Assembly (NCBI GenBank): GCA_022497145.1
Contig: MU385863.1
Location: forward strand, 496,001-560,000
Direction: 5' to 3'
Length of the DNA stretch: 64,000 bases
From: Rostrohypoxylon terebratum
Lineage: Eukaryota > Ascomycota > Sordariomycetes > Xylariales > Hypoxylaceae
The notes below the pieces were generated by a model, which saw only the letters and a list, made by a program, of their open reading frames with translations, was not told the DNA's origin and did not search any database. Position 1 is the first letter of the stretch, and every line of letters begins with the position of its first letter. The translations under genes were made by a program, and so were the position numbers. Positions 1 through 12,458 of the stretch are shown here, piece by piece.

Positions 1-587
1 TGCGCATCATGGCTACGCGGTGCATGATGAGCGCAGAGTACTTCTGCGCGGGCACCCAAGCATATCCCGAATTCCGACACTACGGCTTAGCCTCCGAGAT
101 ATACACGCATTTCACAAGCCCGATCCGTCGGTACGCGGATCTCGTCGCGCACCGACAGCTCGCGGCCGCCATCGACTACGAACCCATGCACCCCTCAACC
201 CGCAGCCGCGGGCGCCTCGAGGCCGTGTGCAAGAACATCAACGTGCGGCACCGCAACGCGCAGCTCGCGGGCCGCGCCAGCGTCGCGTACTACGTCGGCC
301 AGTCCCTCAAGGGCCGCGTCGCCGAGGAGGACGGCTTCGTCATGAAGATCTTCAGCAACGGGTTCGTCGTCCTCGTCCCGAGGTTCGGCATCGAGGGCTT
401 GATCCGTCTGAGGGATCTTGCGGAACCGGAACCCGAGAGCACCTTTGATGCGGAGGGGTACGTGTTGAAGACCAGCGGGAGTAGGGAGGTGCAGGTTGAG
501 CTGTTCCAGAAGGTTAGGGTTCGGATTCGTGATGTTAAGGATGAGGGGACGGGGAAGAGGGGTGCGAAGATGGAGTTGATTGATTAG
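1..587 (+). CDS. dis3: Exosome 3'-5' exoribonuclease Dis3/Rrp44, C-terminal fragment
   Basis: This is the 3' end of the catalytic exosome subunit, which degrades and processes nuclear and cytoplasmic RNA. The frame is open from the window edge (codons begin at base 3), so the N-terminal PIN and cold-shock domains and most of the RNB domain lie outside. What is visible is the end of the RNB domain, with the family block SAEYFCAG, the segment FRHYGLASEIYTHFTSPIRR and then RYADLVAHRQL. A C-terminal S1-like RNA-binding segment follows (about positions 310-420: KGRV, FSNGFVVLVPRFGIEGL). The protein ends at TAG before 588. No intron is seen in this part. The RNB signature with HFTSPIRRYAD is diagnostic of the RNase II/Dis3 family, and the length after the RNB core fits Dis3. 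Dis3L2/Ssd1-type paralogues are less likely because of the SAEYFCAG motif. Confidence 0.93.
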   Translation, partial: RIMATRCMMSAEYFCAGTQAYPEFRHYGLASEIYTHFTSPIRRYADLVAHRQLAAAIDYEPMHPSTRSRGRLEAVCKNINVRHRNAQLAGRASVAYYVGQSLKGRVAEEDGFVMKIFSNGFVVLVPRFGIEGLIRLRDLAEPEPESTFDAEGYVLKTSGSREVQVELFQKVRVRIRDVKDEGTGKRGAKMELID

Positions 588-3500
588 GGGATGAAGTTTT
601 CAAAGGGATATTGAAGGTTATGTTCTGGTTATGGGGTAGGCTTCCCAGATGCTAGATGAGGCTCATAGACGCATTTCACGATAATTTAACAATTGGTAGT
701 TCCGGTGGTGGCCTCTTATCTTCACGCATTCACGTTTTCTTTTCCCTGGGCCTCGATATCATGTCCGGGGAAATGGTTTACTCATGGTTCGGTTGCTATA
801 AACGCAAGGGGGTGTTCTTCATTGTCACTACGTAAACTACCTACTTGATCACTTATCTACCTAGTATGTGCCTAGGTATGCAGACTGTACTCACGTACAC
901 CATGGCACTTTTTTGGCAACAGGGACTCTACCGCCTTTATCACGCATGAGAAACAAGCAGAGCACATTCCGGACAAATCCACCCAGCACATATTGATATA
1001 GCATACTATGCCATAGGTACATCGAATCCGTACAGTCTGTAACACGTATTAGAGATGTATGACTGCCGCGTGTATCATGACGTACGTTGATATGCACTAT
1101 ATCCTGTCTGCAGCTTCAACAATATGTGCTCAGTAGGAACCCGAGTTCGAAAGCTTCGATCATCATCACTGACAGCGTTGATATCCCGCGACATCTACTA
1201 AGCGAGCGAAAAAATGGATAGGGGTATCATCCAGAAGTAGGATTCACTTGTTTACTACAAGTCGATAGTTTCTAGAAGCGGTAAAGAGCTTGCATGATAC
1301 CTAGTCGTAGTAGGTTACCATACGCCTGTCAGGTCAGGATACTGTCTCGGTAAAGATGGCTAAATGTCGTGAAGATCTATGGATGTATCCACCTGATGAT
1401 AGCTGTCTGCATCTCGGCCGACACCCTGCCATCCTCGGAAGGGACATCCACGTATCTACCCTCACCGCGGCGATCATGACCGACGAGAGCAAGGCCTTCC
1501 TTCTATTGACTTAGGTACCTAGGTCTCAGGTAGGTAGGAGGCAGGTAATTATATTATCGACGCCTCAAAACTACAATTTTCGCCAGCGAACCGATTCGCG
1601 GCCTGGGTTCCCGTGCTCGGGTTCTTCCAGACGGGGACGCCACCGTTGCGGGTCAGTCATATCAGGGTCTGGTCTGCAGCAGAACAAAAACAAAAGCAAA
1701 AAAGTGTTGAAAAAAGAAAAGCAAAAGTACCTAATCTCGTACGACAAGCTCCCGCGATCCATTCCCGTCCTCGTCCCTGCGTCCCTAGCACTTTACTAGA
1801 TCCCCCCACTGTCTATCCTTTGTTAGGGACCCGGATTAGAGGCCTCTTTGGGTGCTCAAGATAAATGTATTGTATTGTACGATCTCTACCCGTCTATGTC
1901 TAGCATGTATGTATGTGTATGTAGGACCAGGTAGGCAAGTAAGTAATAGGAAATAAGCGTAGATACTAGGTACGGCACGGTTGACATGCCAGCGTTTGTG
2001 GACCGGAAGCAAGTCACTTGATTGGTAGGTCGGCAAGCTAAGCTCTCCGGAGTATGTTTAGACGAGCATCAATGTCTAGGGGAGGAGAGGCAGTTTTTGG
2101 CGGTTTGGCAGGCCGCAGAGTCGGGTTCGCGGAAGTTACCGCGTGAGTGCAGATTTTTGTCGATATTGAGATGGACGTGCATGTTGGCGCCTGTAGGTAA
2201 TGGATTGTGGCTTGTTGTCCTTGTACTTACATGGAGGTAGGTGTTTACAGGTATACAAATCTCTAGCTTGTAGACGTGCAGGTCGATAGGTACATGCATG
2301 CATCACGCACTGCGCGATATCGTTCGCATCATCGCACGTATTCTCGCGCCGCCACTCATTTGCCAGCCGCAGGATCTAGTACGTAGTTGTACTTATCGCC
2401 TCGCATACATACAAGCGTCGCTGCGAGGACAGAGGGGCGACGCAACGGCGGATGCACGGCATGCCACGGGTGCCCCTGAGCGGATGTCACGTACTTACGC
2501 GTGCCTTTCCATCACTTGTCTTTCCCTCTCTTTCCCTCTCTTGCTTTCCGCGCACACGCACCGTAACTTCGCGCAGTGGAAATAATGGAGCGTACCGATA
2601 TCCGATCTAAGTCTCATATCATCTCTCCTACCATTCATCCATCCCCCCTGCCCCCCATAGTCCTACAAAAATACTGCTACTCTTACATACAACCAATGAG
2701 AAAAGCCGTGCGTGACATAGTCCGCCCTCTCGCGCACCTAATCCGGGGTATAAAACGCCCCGCTATAGCCTAGAGAAACGAGCTCACCAGCGGTGGAGCG
2801 AGCAGATTATTATTAAGCTTCGTACGCATAGGAAATTAGCAGAGTCGGAGAGGGGTTTCAGGGGCGGTAGACCACAATGAAATAGTACTATGTAGGTACG
2901 GTAATATGATTGATGACGGTGAATGGAGACTGGAGATTGGGTTTACATTTACGTTCGACGAAAGGTCCGCAAGAGGTAATGAGCTCCTGGCTTCTGGGTC
3001 GACGAGGGGTCCGTTTTGGGAATCCTCGTACGCCCGATGCGGTATGCGTGCCCGTTGCCGAAGTCCGGAAATGGGGTAGCCCGGTGGGCGTGCGTGCGTG
3101 CGTTTGCTGGGTTTACTAGGGACTACCTAGGGGGAGGTTGCTTTTTTCTTCGTTCATCTCATTATTTGGGAAAGGAAAAAGGAAAATTGGCGATTCGTGA
3201 GAAGAGAGATGCGTGCATGCATAGGTAGGTAGGTACGCAGTATTCGGCATATTTCCTTGAGAGAGGTTGGCTGGATGCTAGCGAGTAAGAGAAGGGGAAC
3301 TCACTACTGTGTAATCGGAGCTATATCGTGGATACATGTCTTGGTGTGGAGTCTTTCTAATTACTAGAGTGAGACTTACGTGAGGTGAGGCTATCTTGCA
3401 TTTTATATCGACGTCTATATCAACAAATAATCATCCGGGGTTGAGTGGAGTTAAGGAGTTAAGCGAAAACAAAAGAACGTGAATAGCTTCCAGAATTATT

Positions 3501-4232
3501 AGTCCTAGATGCTAGAGGACCCTGATTGTATCCTAGGTGATGACGTAGAACAATACGATAGCGAGGCTCGGATCGTTCCATAGTGGTAATTCTCGTCATA
3601 GTGTAGTTACTTAGCAAGCCACAGTAAACAAAAATAAGCTCCGGGATGTCCGCCTTGAAACTTCAAACACAGTTCCCGGTCCGCCTAGTGTGATGTGTCA
3701 TCTATTAGTAGTATCTGTTATATTGTGTAGGTGGTAGTTTAATATTTGGCTCACGCCTCGGGAACGTTAGGAGGAAACCGGGTGAGCTCGCGGGTACAGC
3801 CTCTCCCGTTACCAGCGATGGCCGTATGAAGTCTACACTATGTAATTACAACTCGTAGCAACCGCTCGAAGTACGCCCGCCTACGCAGCGAGACGCACGG
3901 TCGCCCGTTCCAAGGCTCGTTCCTATACGTGTTTTCCGTAAGCGGTAAACGAGATGTCATCCATGCAACCAGTCAGGTGGGGAATGAGGGTTTGTGGTTT
4001 GCGGTGATGGAACATAAAATTGAAAATCTCCGAAAGAAGATTGGTCTAGAAAGACCAAAATCTGAGTCAAACCTGGGTTTTGGGGGGGCCTCGATTTTGC
4101 CCTTCTTCTTTCTTGGACGCTATCTCTGCGAAATGACCTTGTTGCCTCGACCCAGGTGAAGGGCATCCGTGGGTGAGCCCCCTGTCTATCGTTGACTTCT
4201 TGGCGATTCGGCACTGTCGCTGCAGGTTGCTT

Positions 4233-4260
4233 ACCTAGGACCTAGGACCTAGGACCTAGG
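4233..4260. repeat. Tandem 7-bp repeat ACCTAGG x4
   Basis: Four perfect head-to-tail copies of ACCTAGG. Each copy contains the palindrome CCTAGG, so the block reads nearly the same on both strands. Shorter versions of the same unit occur elsewhere in the window, often as a doublet with 7-bp spacing (for example 15963-15975, 17311-17323 and 26129-26141). Confidence 0.9.
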
Positions 4261-7200
4261 TAGCGATGCTGCCTTGTCTATCAAAACACTAAAACATTAT
4301 AGTAAGAATTCCGCGATACCAAGTAATATTACTACTCGATAATGGCCGATTCACATGCTACTGCGCCGGGTCTAAGTAGTAGTGGATAATAAATGGCGAG
4401 ATTATATATTGCGCACAGATCAAGCCTCTGGCCAACCGAGGTGGCGCTTGTAAGTGTTCTTTTTATGAAACTGCACCGTCAATTTAGACGTTCTCGAATC
4501 AACCACTCCGTCACTCATCGAGGGTGGGTTGTACGGTAGGGTTATGATGGGCTATCGTAGCCCGGATGGACCTGCTTCGTTCCACCGACTTGGAATCTGG
4601 TATATCTAGGTAGGTATAATATATGTCAACATGATTTTGCTATAGGGGAGCGGTGGAGGGATGCCACTCTACTACACACAACCGGTTATAGTGAGTATAC
4701 CCCGTAGTATGCAGCTTCACCTACCAACGCCTCGGCTAGCGTCGCTACGTAGTTGGATTTAGTCTCCCCTCCTCCCCCCGTGAGCCATATCTCGACATAC
4801 TTGGTAGCCTTGATTTTCTTCACTTGGCCAAGAGAGTAGTTCTACAAGATGAGGTCAGTTTAATGTCTATCGTGGAGCGACGGGAGCCAATTACTTGCCT
4901 CAAAACCTTCGGTTTTAGAGACCTCCGGACTATTCACGGAATCAATGTTACCACCGATGTATTGTGATTAAAGGTAATAAGTCCATATAGAAATCTACCC
5001 GGAGGATCCCCCACGGAGAGCCAGTGTATGACCGGCGTTCTGGTAGGCGGTGGCGTGACATGAGGCCGGCACAATAGACAACACCATTTCATGCCCAATC
5101 TACAAGTAGAGCCTTTGGGCGGCGCCCAGGCTCACGAGGATAAGCCGGCTTCGCTCTCGTGAAGTGGGATCATGGTGAGATTGGGTTTTCGGCGCCACTC
5201 GCTATTGAAATGCGAGCAAGTTCCGAATAGCCAATACGCAGCAGCTGGAAGGGAGCATGAATGATCTATCATCTCCATCGACCTCCGTCTAGAACACCTG
5301 TAAGCCACTTTTTGCACGTTGGTGAAGTACGGAGACCGGCGCTGATTTGGCATGTGATTGAGGCATCTTCTATGCCTCCTCCGGGCGTTGACATCTATTC
5401 CCCTTACTACATACCTGCAAAGAGAGTGTATGATGGTTCTTAGATCCGATAGAGTACTAGTGCCCTGAGTTCTTAGTAGATGGCCACATGGGCAATGAAC
5501 CGGGGATTTTCTACACGGTTGCCATCCATCGCAAATCGAGATGTACCTGGGTAGGGTTGCACCGCAGATGTCAAAAAGCCGGTGGTGTTTCTTGAGGTAT
5601 CTCGGGATGCCTGATATCATGTCCCGTCATCCTTCCTTCGTATGGTAAATCTAAGCCCACACGAACTCCGTCGATATTCGGGGTAACGGCAACATCGCCG
5701 ACCTTCAACTTGAATCAGCTTCCATTTTCATCTGATAATTCGTAAGAAGGTATAGTGGAAATGGGTACGCTGGTCTTTTTGAGTTTGGTGTGGGACAGCT
5801 GAGCCTAAACTACTATCAACAACAGTTAAGAAGCTGCTATTCTGTATCTTAGCGGCTTCGGTTACGATGGGTCATGGGAGTTGTAGGCACTAGGCTGTTC
5901 CATCGTGAATCTGATATGCTAGTCCGCATACATAGCTAGTTTGATACAGCTGAAAAATTACGACCGAGGTTGAATTCCGACTCTCGATCTATCTAAGCTA
6001 TCCCGTCGCCGTGGATCGGATGGGGAAAAAGACGAAAGTACCTACCAGCAAGTGAAGTTACAGGCCTGCAAGTCATTAATGCAGCGTCATAGCTGATGGC
6101 TGAGGGTCTAAGGCGGATACCAACTCCACTTGAAGCTTGGATACTAAAAGCGTAGCATGCCGTAGCCGTTGTTCATGATATGCACGCGATTTGAGCGGGA
6201 AGAGCCACGTATAAATGGGTCCCCGAAGTTCTTGGAAGAGCCCGAGCTTGAGAAAACTATGCGTAAAAGTATTGCGCTTCAGCTTTCAGCGAACGATGTC
6301 GAGTTTCCTCTTGCGTATAAGTTGAAGATAATAACACAATCTAGAGGGTATAGTAGACGTTCAGCCTTACCAACCTGAGGTTTCTGCCGGCATGTAGTTA
6401 GACCGGCTGGTTCAAATAGCTGACGTCGCCAACGAAAACAGCTTCATGGAGTCCTGTTCGTGAAGGGCCTTCAAGGCTTCTAGCCATGCTTCGAGGTGGC
6501 ATGTTTCACGATAGATACAACGAATAACTGCTGTAGGATCCAGCATGTCAGACTGGCGGTGAAAGGATGAACTAAGGCTAAAATGAACTGGCGAAGAGTG
6601 GAAGCTTTCTAGTTGAAAGGAGCGGACGAATCAGGGAAGAGATCGAATAGTGTCTAGTTTAGCGCCTGTCCCAGAGGTTTGTCACACTTCGTAGGAACTT
6701 GGAAGGGCTATTGAATCCTTCACGACCTTCTCCGCAAAAAGCCTTGTCTACTCCATCCTCTCCCCAGTCGTAGGTGAGGAAAGAAAGGCTGAATGTGCTA
6801 TGTAAGCTTTGAAACATGTCAGCATGTAATGTACAATGCAAGCACTTTAGACTCTTCCAAGCATGTCCGTTGGATGACCGGGAGATAACCTAAATATATA
6901 AATATATCGTCAATGTGTCAGCGTGCGCAATTATTCAACGCTCCGCAGCATTGCATAGTAAACTGTTGCATACAGCATGTCGAGTAACCCCTCAACCTGT
7001 AAGGTACGGCGCGTAAGTTGTACTTCGACGACAGTTCCCGCGCGGAGTTTGGATTGGTGTAGATAAATTCGTAGACATCTGTCTCATGCTCCCTCTGAGT
7101 CTGAGACATAACTAATCCATTACCTGGAATCTAGATAGAGTTGAGTGTTGGGTAGCGTGATACAGATGCATTACACGATAGCTTCGTTTGCTAGACCATC

Positions 7201-8455
7201 TCGTCTCTTCCCAGATTGTTACGAAAGTTCCTTAGGGTGTTCAGCAGTATTATGCAGTACCATAGTAAGTATGGCTGGTACTATGCTGCTATGTATGGCT
7301 GGTAACATGGGTTATGCTCCCTCGTTACTTAGAGTGGTACTACGCCCCGTGGATGCATTCGCTAAACTAGTTTGATCAAGTCATGTGGTTGTCTATATTT
7401 GATTAGCTCGATTTTCTGTCCCAACGGATGTGATAGCTCAAATACTAGTATATGTAGAAATCGTGTAACTTGCGACGGTTACGTAGCTAGGTACCTAGTT
7501 ACTGAACGACAGCCCTATAGACTCCAGAGAGATCATGCTTACATAGTAGGAGGCTAGAATCGTGGTAGCTCGGAAACTTGTCGAAATATCCGAATTATGT
7601 ATGTAAGCTTCGAGATAATACCTATGAATGATGATTGGTTCCATCGGAGGGTCTACCCAATTCTGGATAACAATAGGAACTGTGGTCTGGTCGTCTTACA
7701 TTGCAAACGGGCATCTGATCACAAGAAGATGTTCGAAACTGTCGTCAGCGCAGTCTTTCATCGACCATCCCTCGAGACCTAAGTCCTAAGGAACATCTTA
7801 CTTCCTAATGAAGAAAGATGTCTTTTACAGAGGATTTGTCTCATTCCGTGCGGACATATGAGATCGGCATGAGGGTTTCCGGTGTTCGGTCTAGAGTGTT
7901 AGCAAGGTAGTAAAGTATATACATAGTAGTAGTAGTACCTACTACATAGTACCTATGTAAGGTAATAAGGTAGACGATGGTTTGCAGAGGACTGAAGTGC
8001 TTTGACTCTATTAACGGTACTTCTCGGCGGAACCACCACAGACCTGGTTAAGCCGAATGTGAATCAGAATATCATTCCAAAGGTGATTCCTAATGTGCAA
8101 TTGTTTGCGCGTCGAGTCTTAAAAAATCATGTCATATGCACCCCAGATATCGTCGTGGCTGAGATGCTAGTTGAACCAGCGGGAGGTGGTGTTTGGATTG
8201 TTTAGATTGTTTGGGTTGTTTGGAGATGAAATAATAATATTGGGGGAAATTCTTTGGAGCTTGGGCCAAGATTTGAGGTATTAGTACAACCTCTAAAACC
8301 CAGGTCCTGGCTCGTGCTTTTCCTAAGCTAAGGTAGGTACAGCTGTATTAGGTTTAAGTTGGTTACGACTTGGCGGATTAAAACGGGATCTATTGCGGTT
8401 AATTATGGGTCACCATTGGGTAATAATTGGGTCACCGATGGATCGAGAAAGGGTC

Positions 8456-8800
8456 AAGAGTTAAATGTAGTGTACACTTTACTCCCTGAAATAATGTTAG
8501 TTAGATTTTTGAAAATGACCCCATCGTCAACCCAGCACAAAAGTACTATACTAGTTTCAACTCAAAATAAAACCGCGAAAAGTCATCCTAATAAAGTCTA
8601 GTTTTTTTTATATGTTTTATATTTTCTGAATTGGTGGCTTATTGTAGTTGTAAAAAATATAAAAAATATGTATGTTTTGATAATACGTCTCAAAGTCTTG
8701 TTCGATACTTAAGAACCCCGGCGAAAATCTGTATCAGATTAAGCTTTTACTAACATTATTTCAGGGGGTAAAGTGTAATACTATGTTATCTTTAACTCAA
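8456..8800. mobile_element. Long inverted repeat, MITE-like
   Basis: A left arm at about 8458-8502 and a right arm at about 8745-8798 are near-perfect reverse complements. The shared core is a roughly 20-bp block around CCTGAAATAATGTTAGT, flanked by TACACTTTAC and, further out, GAGTTAAA with a short indel. The roughly 250-bp loop is AT-rich and has no coding capacity. I did not find a convincing target-site duplication, so the outer borders are uncertain. It could be a degraded MITE or another remnant inverted repeat. Confidence 0.55.
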
Positions 8801-11800
8801 ATTGGAACTTGGAGTCTTGGACAAACTAAATTCCCCAATTCCCCAATTCCTTCCAGGTTGCATCGCTATCTACCTGATTAATACTTGTCCAACACTGATT
8901 TTGCCCTGAAATTGCGCGTCGTGGTCTTCATCCAATCTGCATCCAATCTGCATTCAACCTACATCTAGAGCCTCAGGAGAAGCTTTGCTTTGACCGCCAC
9001 TTTGACTAGGTCATTTGATCATAATATGTCAACATTTGTCAACACCACACTATGACCATAATACCATAATACCATAAGCGAAGAGTTGGGTTGGAATCCT
9101 TCCGTGTATTTCGTAAGATTATAACAACTAAAATACCTGAAATACCTGGTATGAGTCTTTCGGTGCCGACTATTCCTCTCTGTTGTCCTTACGGATCTAA
9201 TGGATCTAATGGATCTTATATGGAGCCTTCTAGGATCTACTACTAGTCGAGCGAGGCTCAAGAATGCTGGGAGAGCGACAAGCCAATCGAGACAGTACAC
9301 GACAGGTCTGGGCGGTTTCGTCACCTGCGGGTAAGAAGCAGCAGCAGCAGCATTCATGTACTATGTATGTACGCAGTAGCCTCGATCCGCCGTCATTCTC
9401 CTTGCCGATTCGACAGATACGAGATCTTGGTGGCTAAACCTGTCACTGTCGGACAGGGTACCGTAGTTATGACAGGAATCAGGAATTCACTAATATGTAA
9501 GAGGATTAATATTAAAACTCCCGGACTATGGGGTCTTGGGATTGACCAATAATAGTTTAGATCATCACCGAACAGCCAACGGGAGTCACAAGTTCGATAA
9601 AGTCGACCTGATCGGGTCACAATGGGACCGAGAGCTGAATACACCACACGAAAGCACAGCATATACCTAGTAGTAGAGGCTTTGTTTCGAAATCCTTACT
9701 ACAATCTGTACAAGCTGCACTTGCCACTTTGATGACGTACAGTAGTAAGTATATACCTGGGTCCTGGATACCTACCAAGTAGGTAGACCGTAGGTAGTAT
9801 ACTCAGTATACTCTACTACATTCGAAACAACAACCGCCGTTACACCGTAAAGACATATCTTTGCTTTTGAAGGGTAACTCGTATTGGTTACTATCGCCCC
9901 ATGCCGAGACCGCGGCTTGCTCTCGGCTCTTAACGCAATTGACAGCCGAACATGAGATTACTCGGAGACATCGAGGAGGCTGTCGCATCTTGTCCGCTTA
10001 AGGCAAGATCTCTCTCGCTCTAGTAAAGAGCATGCATAATACCTACTAGGACTTGCACACTGCACACCTAGGTACGGACATCGTCAGCCCGGTACGTTGG
10101 CACTAAAACACCATCAACCGTCCTGGCCGCGATGTAGGTCCTAGGATACACCGAAGAATCAGGGCACAACTCAGGGAAAGACCAGCAATGGTTTCATTCA
10201 CCCTACTTAGACCGTACTTAGTTTGCCTTAAACCTAAGTAGGAAGAGGTCAGCGAAAGCCTCCGAGACAATTACACATACGATCGACGAATCCCGCACTC
10301 ACGATAGGAAGCACGTTTCTTGCACGTTGACCCTCCGAGTCATTCTTAGTTCATATTGGCCTAGCTAGCACTGCCTGGCATAATACCTACTACCTACATA
10401 GTAAAGGCTAACATACCTACGAAGTAGTGCGTGGGAATGTGCAACCTGGTTCCCACAGGTTGTGACAGATGCCGATGCGAGGATCCGTTTTCGGTAAGAT
10501 AGGTAACTTGCTCGAATCGGTCATTGAAGCTCTACGATTCGTTAAACTAAGACAACCCCTCCTCTTCCTCCTGTATCCTTCCAGCCTTCCCCCCTCTGCT
10601 CGATTTTACCTAGGTCCTAGGTCCTACACATAGTACTGGCAGCCCTTCGCGCCTAACTCGACTGAGGTTAGTATATACATACCTAGCACAACAACCCCAC
10701 CCACCCACGAGGTCTGCACAAAGTAAAAGGCCATCTCGAGGTCCTGATTCGTCGACGCTTGTCATTTATGCCTCGCGTACCTGAATCTTAGTTGAGGACC
10801 TACGAGGAAAATATTCCACTGGTTCCTACCTCATTGTAAGGTCGTTCCCAAAGAAGGCAGGCGAAGAAGATTTTGGCCAAGGCATTGTCTCAAGAGGAGA
10901 AAGAAAGGCCGCACGAACACATGGCACCTCCTAGCCCTTGTTCCTGTCAATCTCGACGATGATTGGCCCGACCCGAACTTCTTGTCATTGACAGAGATTC
11001 AGAATTGGCTTCCGTACGAAAGTCAATGGAGTCGATGGTTGCGATGTGGAAATGCGGGAATGTCATACAGCAACCAGCCTTCGAATTTCGTACATATCAA
11101 GAAATTTCCTTGTTGTCTGTGTTAATAGCGCAGTACAATGTACTAAGCACGGTACGAGATATGGATTTAGGTACGGATTTCTTGTGAGCTAACCTTTACG
11201 GTCGTGGGGTCTGACCATGAATACAACCCTGGCTAGGTTCTCTAGTATTATCCGAGGGGCGCCAACTAACGCCTCCCCTGTCCCTGGTACGGTATCATGT
11301 AAGAAGTATTGTACAGTACTAAGTATCATGAGGCGTAGCAAGCTGCAACGGCAGCTCTACACTACGGCAGCGATCGCCTGCAAGCCGAAACCCAAGGTCC
11401 AACATTGTTAATAAGATCCAGGTGTTGCAAGCTGCAAGCCATACGAGAAGTCCTCTCGACAATAATTTTAACGGGCATGAAGATATTATTGAGGAAATCA
11501 AGGCTTGCTTATCCGTGCACATATTGCACATATCAAGTTTTAACTTAACGATCATATTCCAGCTCTTGTCGATCGCTGTGATTCATGGGTCCTGGGTCTT
11601 GTGTGTATCAGGCTCTGAGATATACCCACCTACATACATGTTCTCGAAACGACCCGCGCAAATACACCTGGAACCCATAGGCTCCGCGTATTAACAAGCT
11701 TGCACTTTTACATACTACCTCATCTTACCTCCCAATACGTACGTATGTACCTACATATGTCTAGCAGGTCCACCCCCCTCTAAATTACAACCACACACCC

Positions 11801-12458
11801 TCTTCGGCGGGTGTTATCCACATTTCCTTACGGCATGGTGTGCTGTTAATCCTCGTAACGCCGGACTAGGTGGATGCTCTCCTCCTCCTCGAAGTGGGAA
11901 TATCAAGATCTCCTTGCCCGTCTCCCCTCCCTCCCGTTATTCCCCCAAGCGTTGGGCTGTTTTCCTTTGCGCACGGCTTCGTTTCGTCCAGCAGCATTCA
12001 TCAACCCCAGGTATAGAGCACACGCTCTTATACAGATGGGTGGAATACTGTAATTTCGTATTTCACCAGTCTCTCGTTTCAAGTTCCGCTTTCCACTACG
12101 GGGATTCTGTCCCTTCTGGCTGAAGGGGCAACTACTCTACCGTAGAATTGATATCAAGCTGGCACTCCCTGCTCCCGCAGCGGACCTCAAACCCCATCCG
12201 GCTGTCGCGAGAGAGAGACAACTTGCTAAGTGTTAGTCATTTTTTCCCCTTACCGCCTATTTCCCCTTGCCATTCTACACTTGTCGAGTTTCCATCTCCT
12301 TGCGTTCGTTTCTTCCCCATTTTGTGAGTGATTCATAACAGCTGTGGCGGGCCAATGGCTGGATGTGACACTTTGCGATCGTTTGCGAGGTGGTGAGCTT
12401 TAAGAGCTATTTGGAACAGCTGGGCTGAGATTGGGCGTGGGCGACTGGGACGGCCGCA

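Larger units (their letters stand above)
588..12458. other. Long gene-poor intergenic stretch (11.9 kb)
   Basis: I see no gene here that I can support. Open frames are short (at most about 160 codons), lie on both strands and show no recognisable domain. The sequence holds many short repeats: tandem ACCTAGG at 4233-4260, GGATCTAAT-type repeats near 9196-9214, ATACCATA repeats near 9060-9076, and scattered TAGGTA/TACCTA words. There is a long inverted repeat at about 8456-8800. Base composition is mixed and not strongly AT-rich, so it does not look like a classical heavily RIP-mutated block. It could hide non-coding RNAs or decayed genes that cannot be recognised by eye. Confidence 0.6.

Noticed and set aside
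5132..5620. 162-codon open frame on the minus strand in the gene desert
   Set aside because: No recognisable domain, no supporting splice structure, and length within chance range for this composition.
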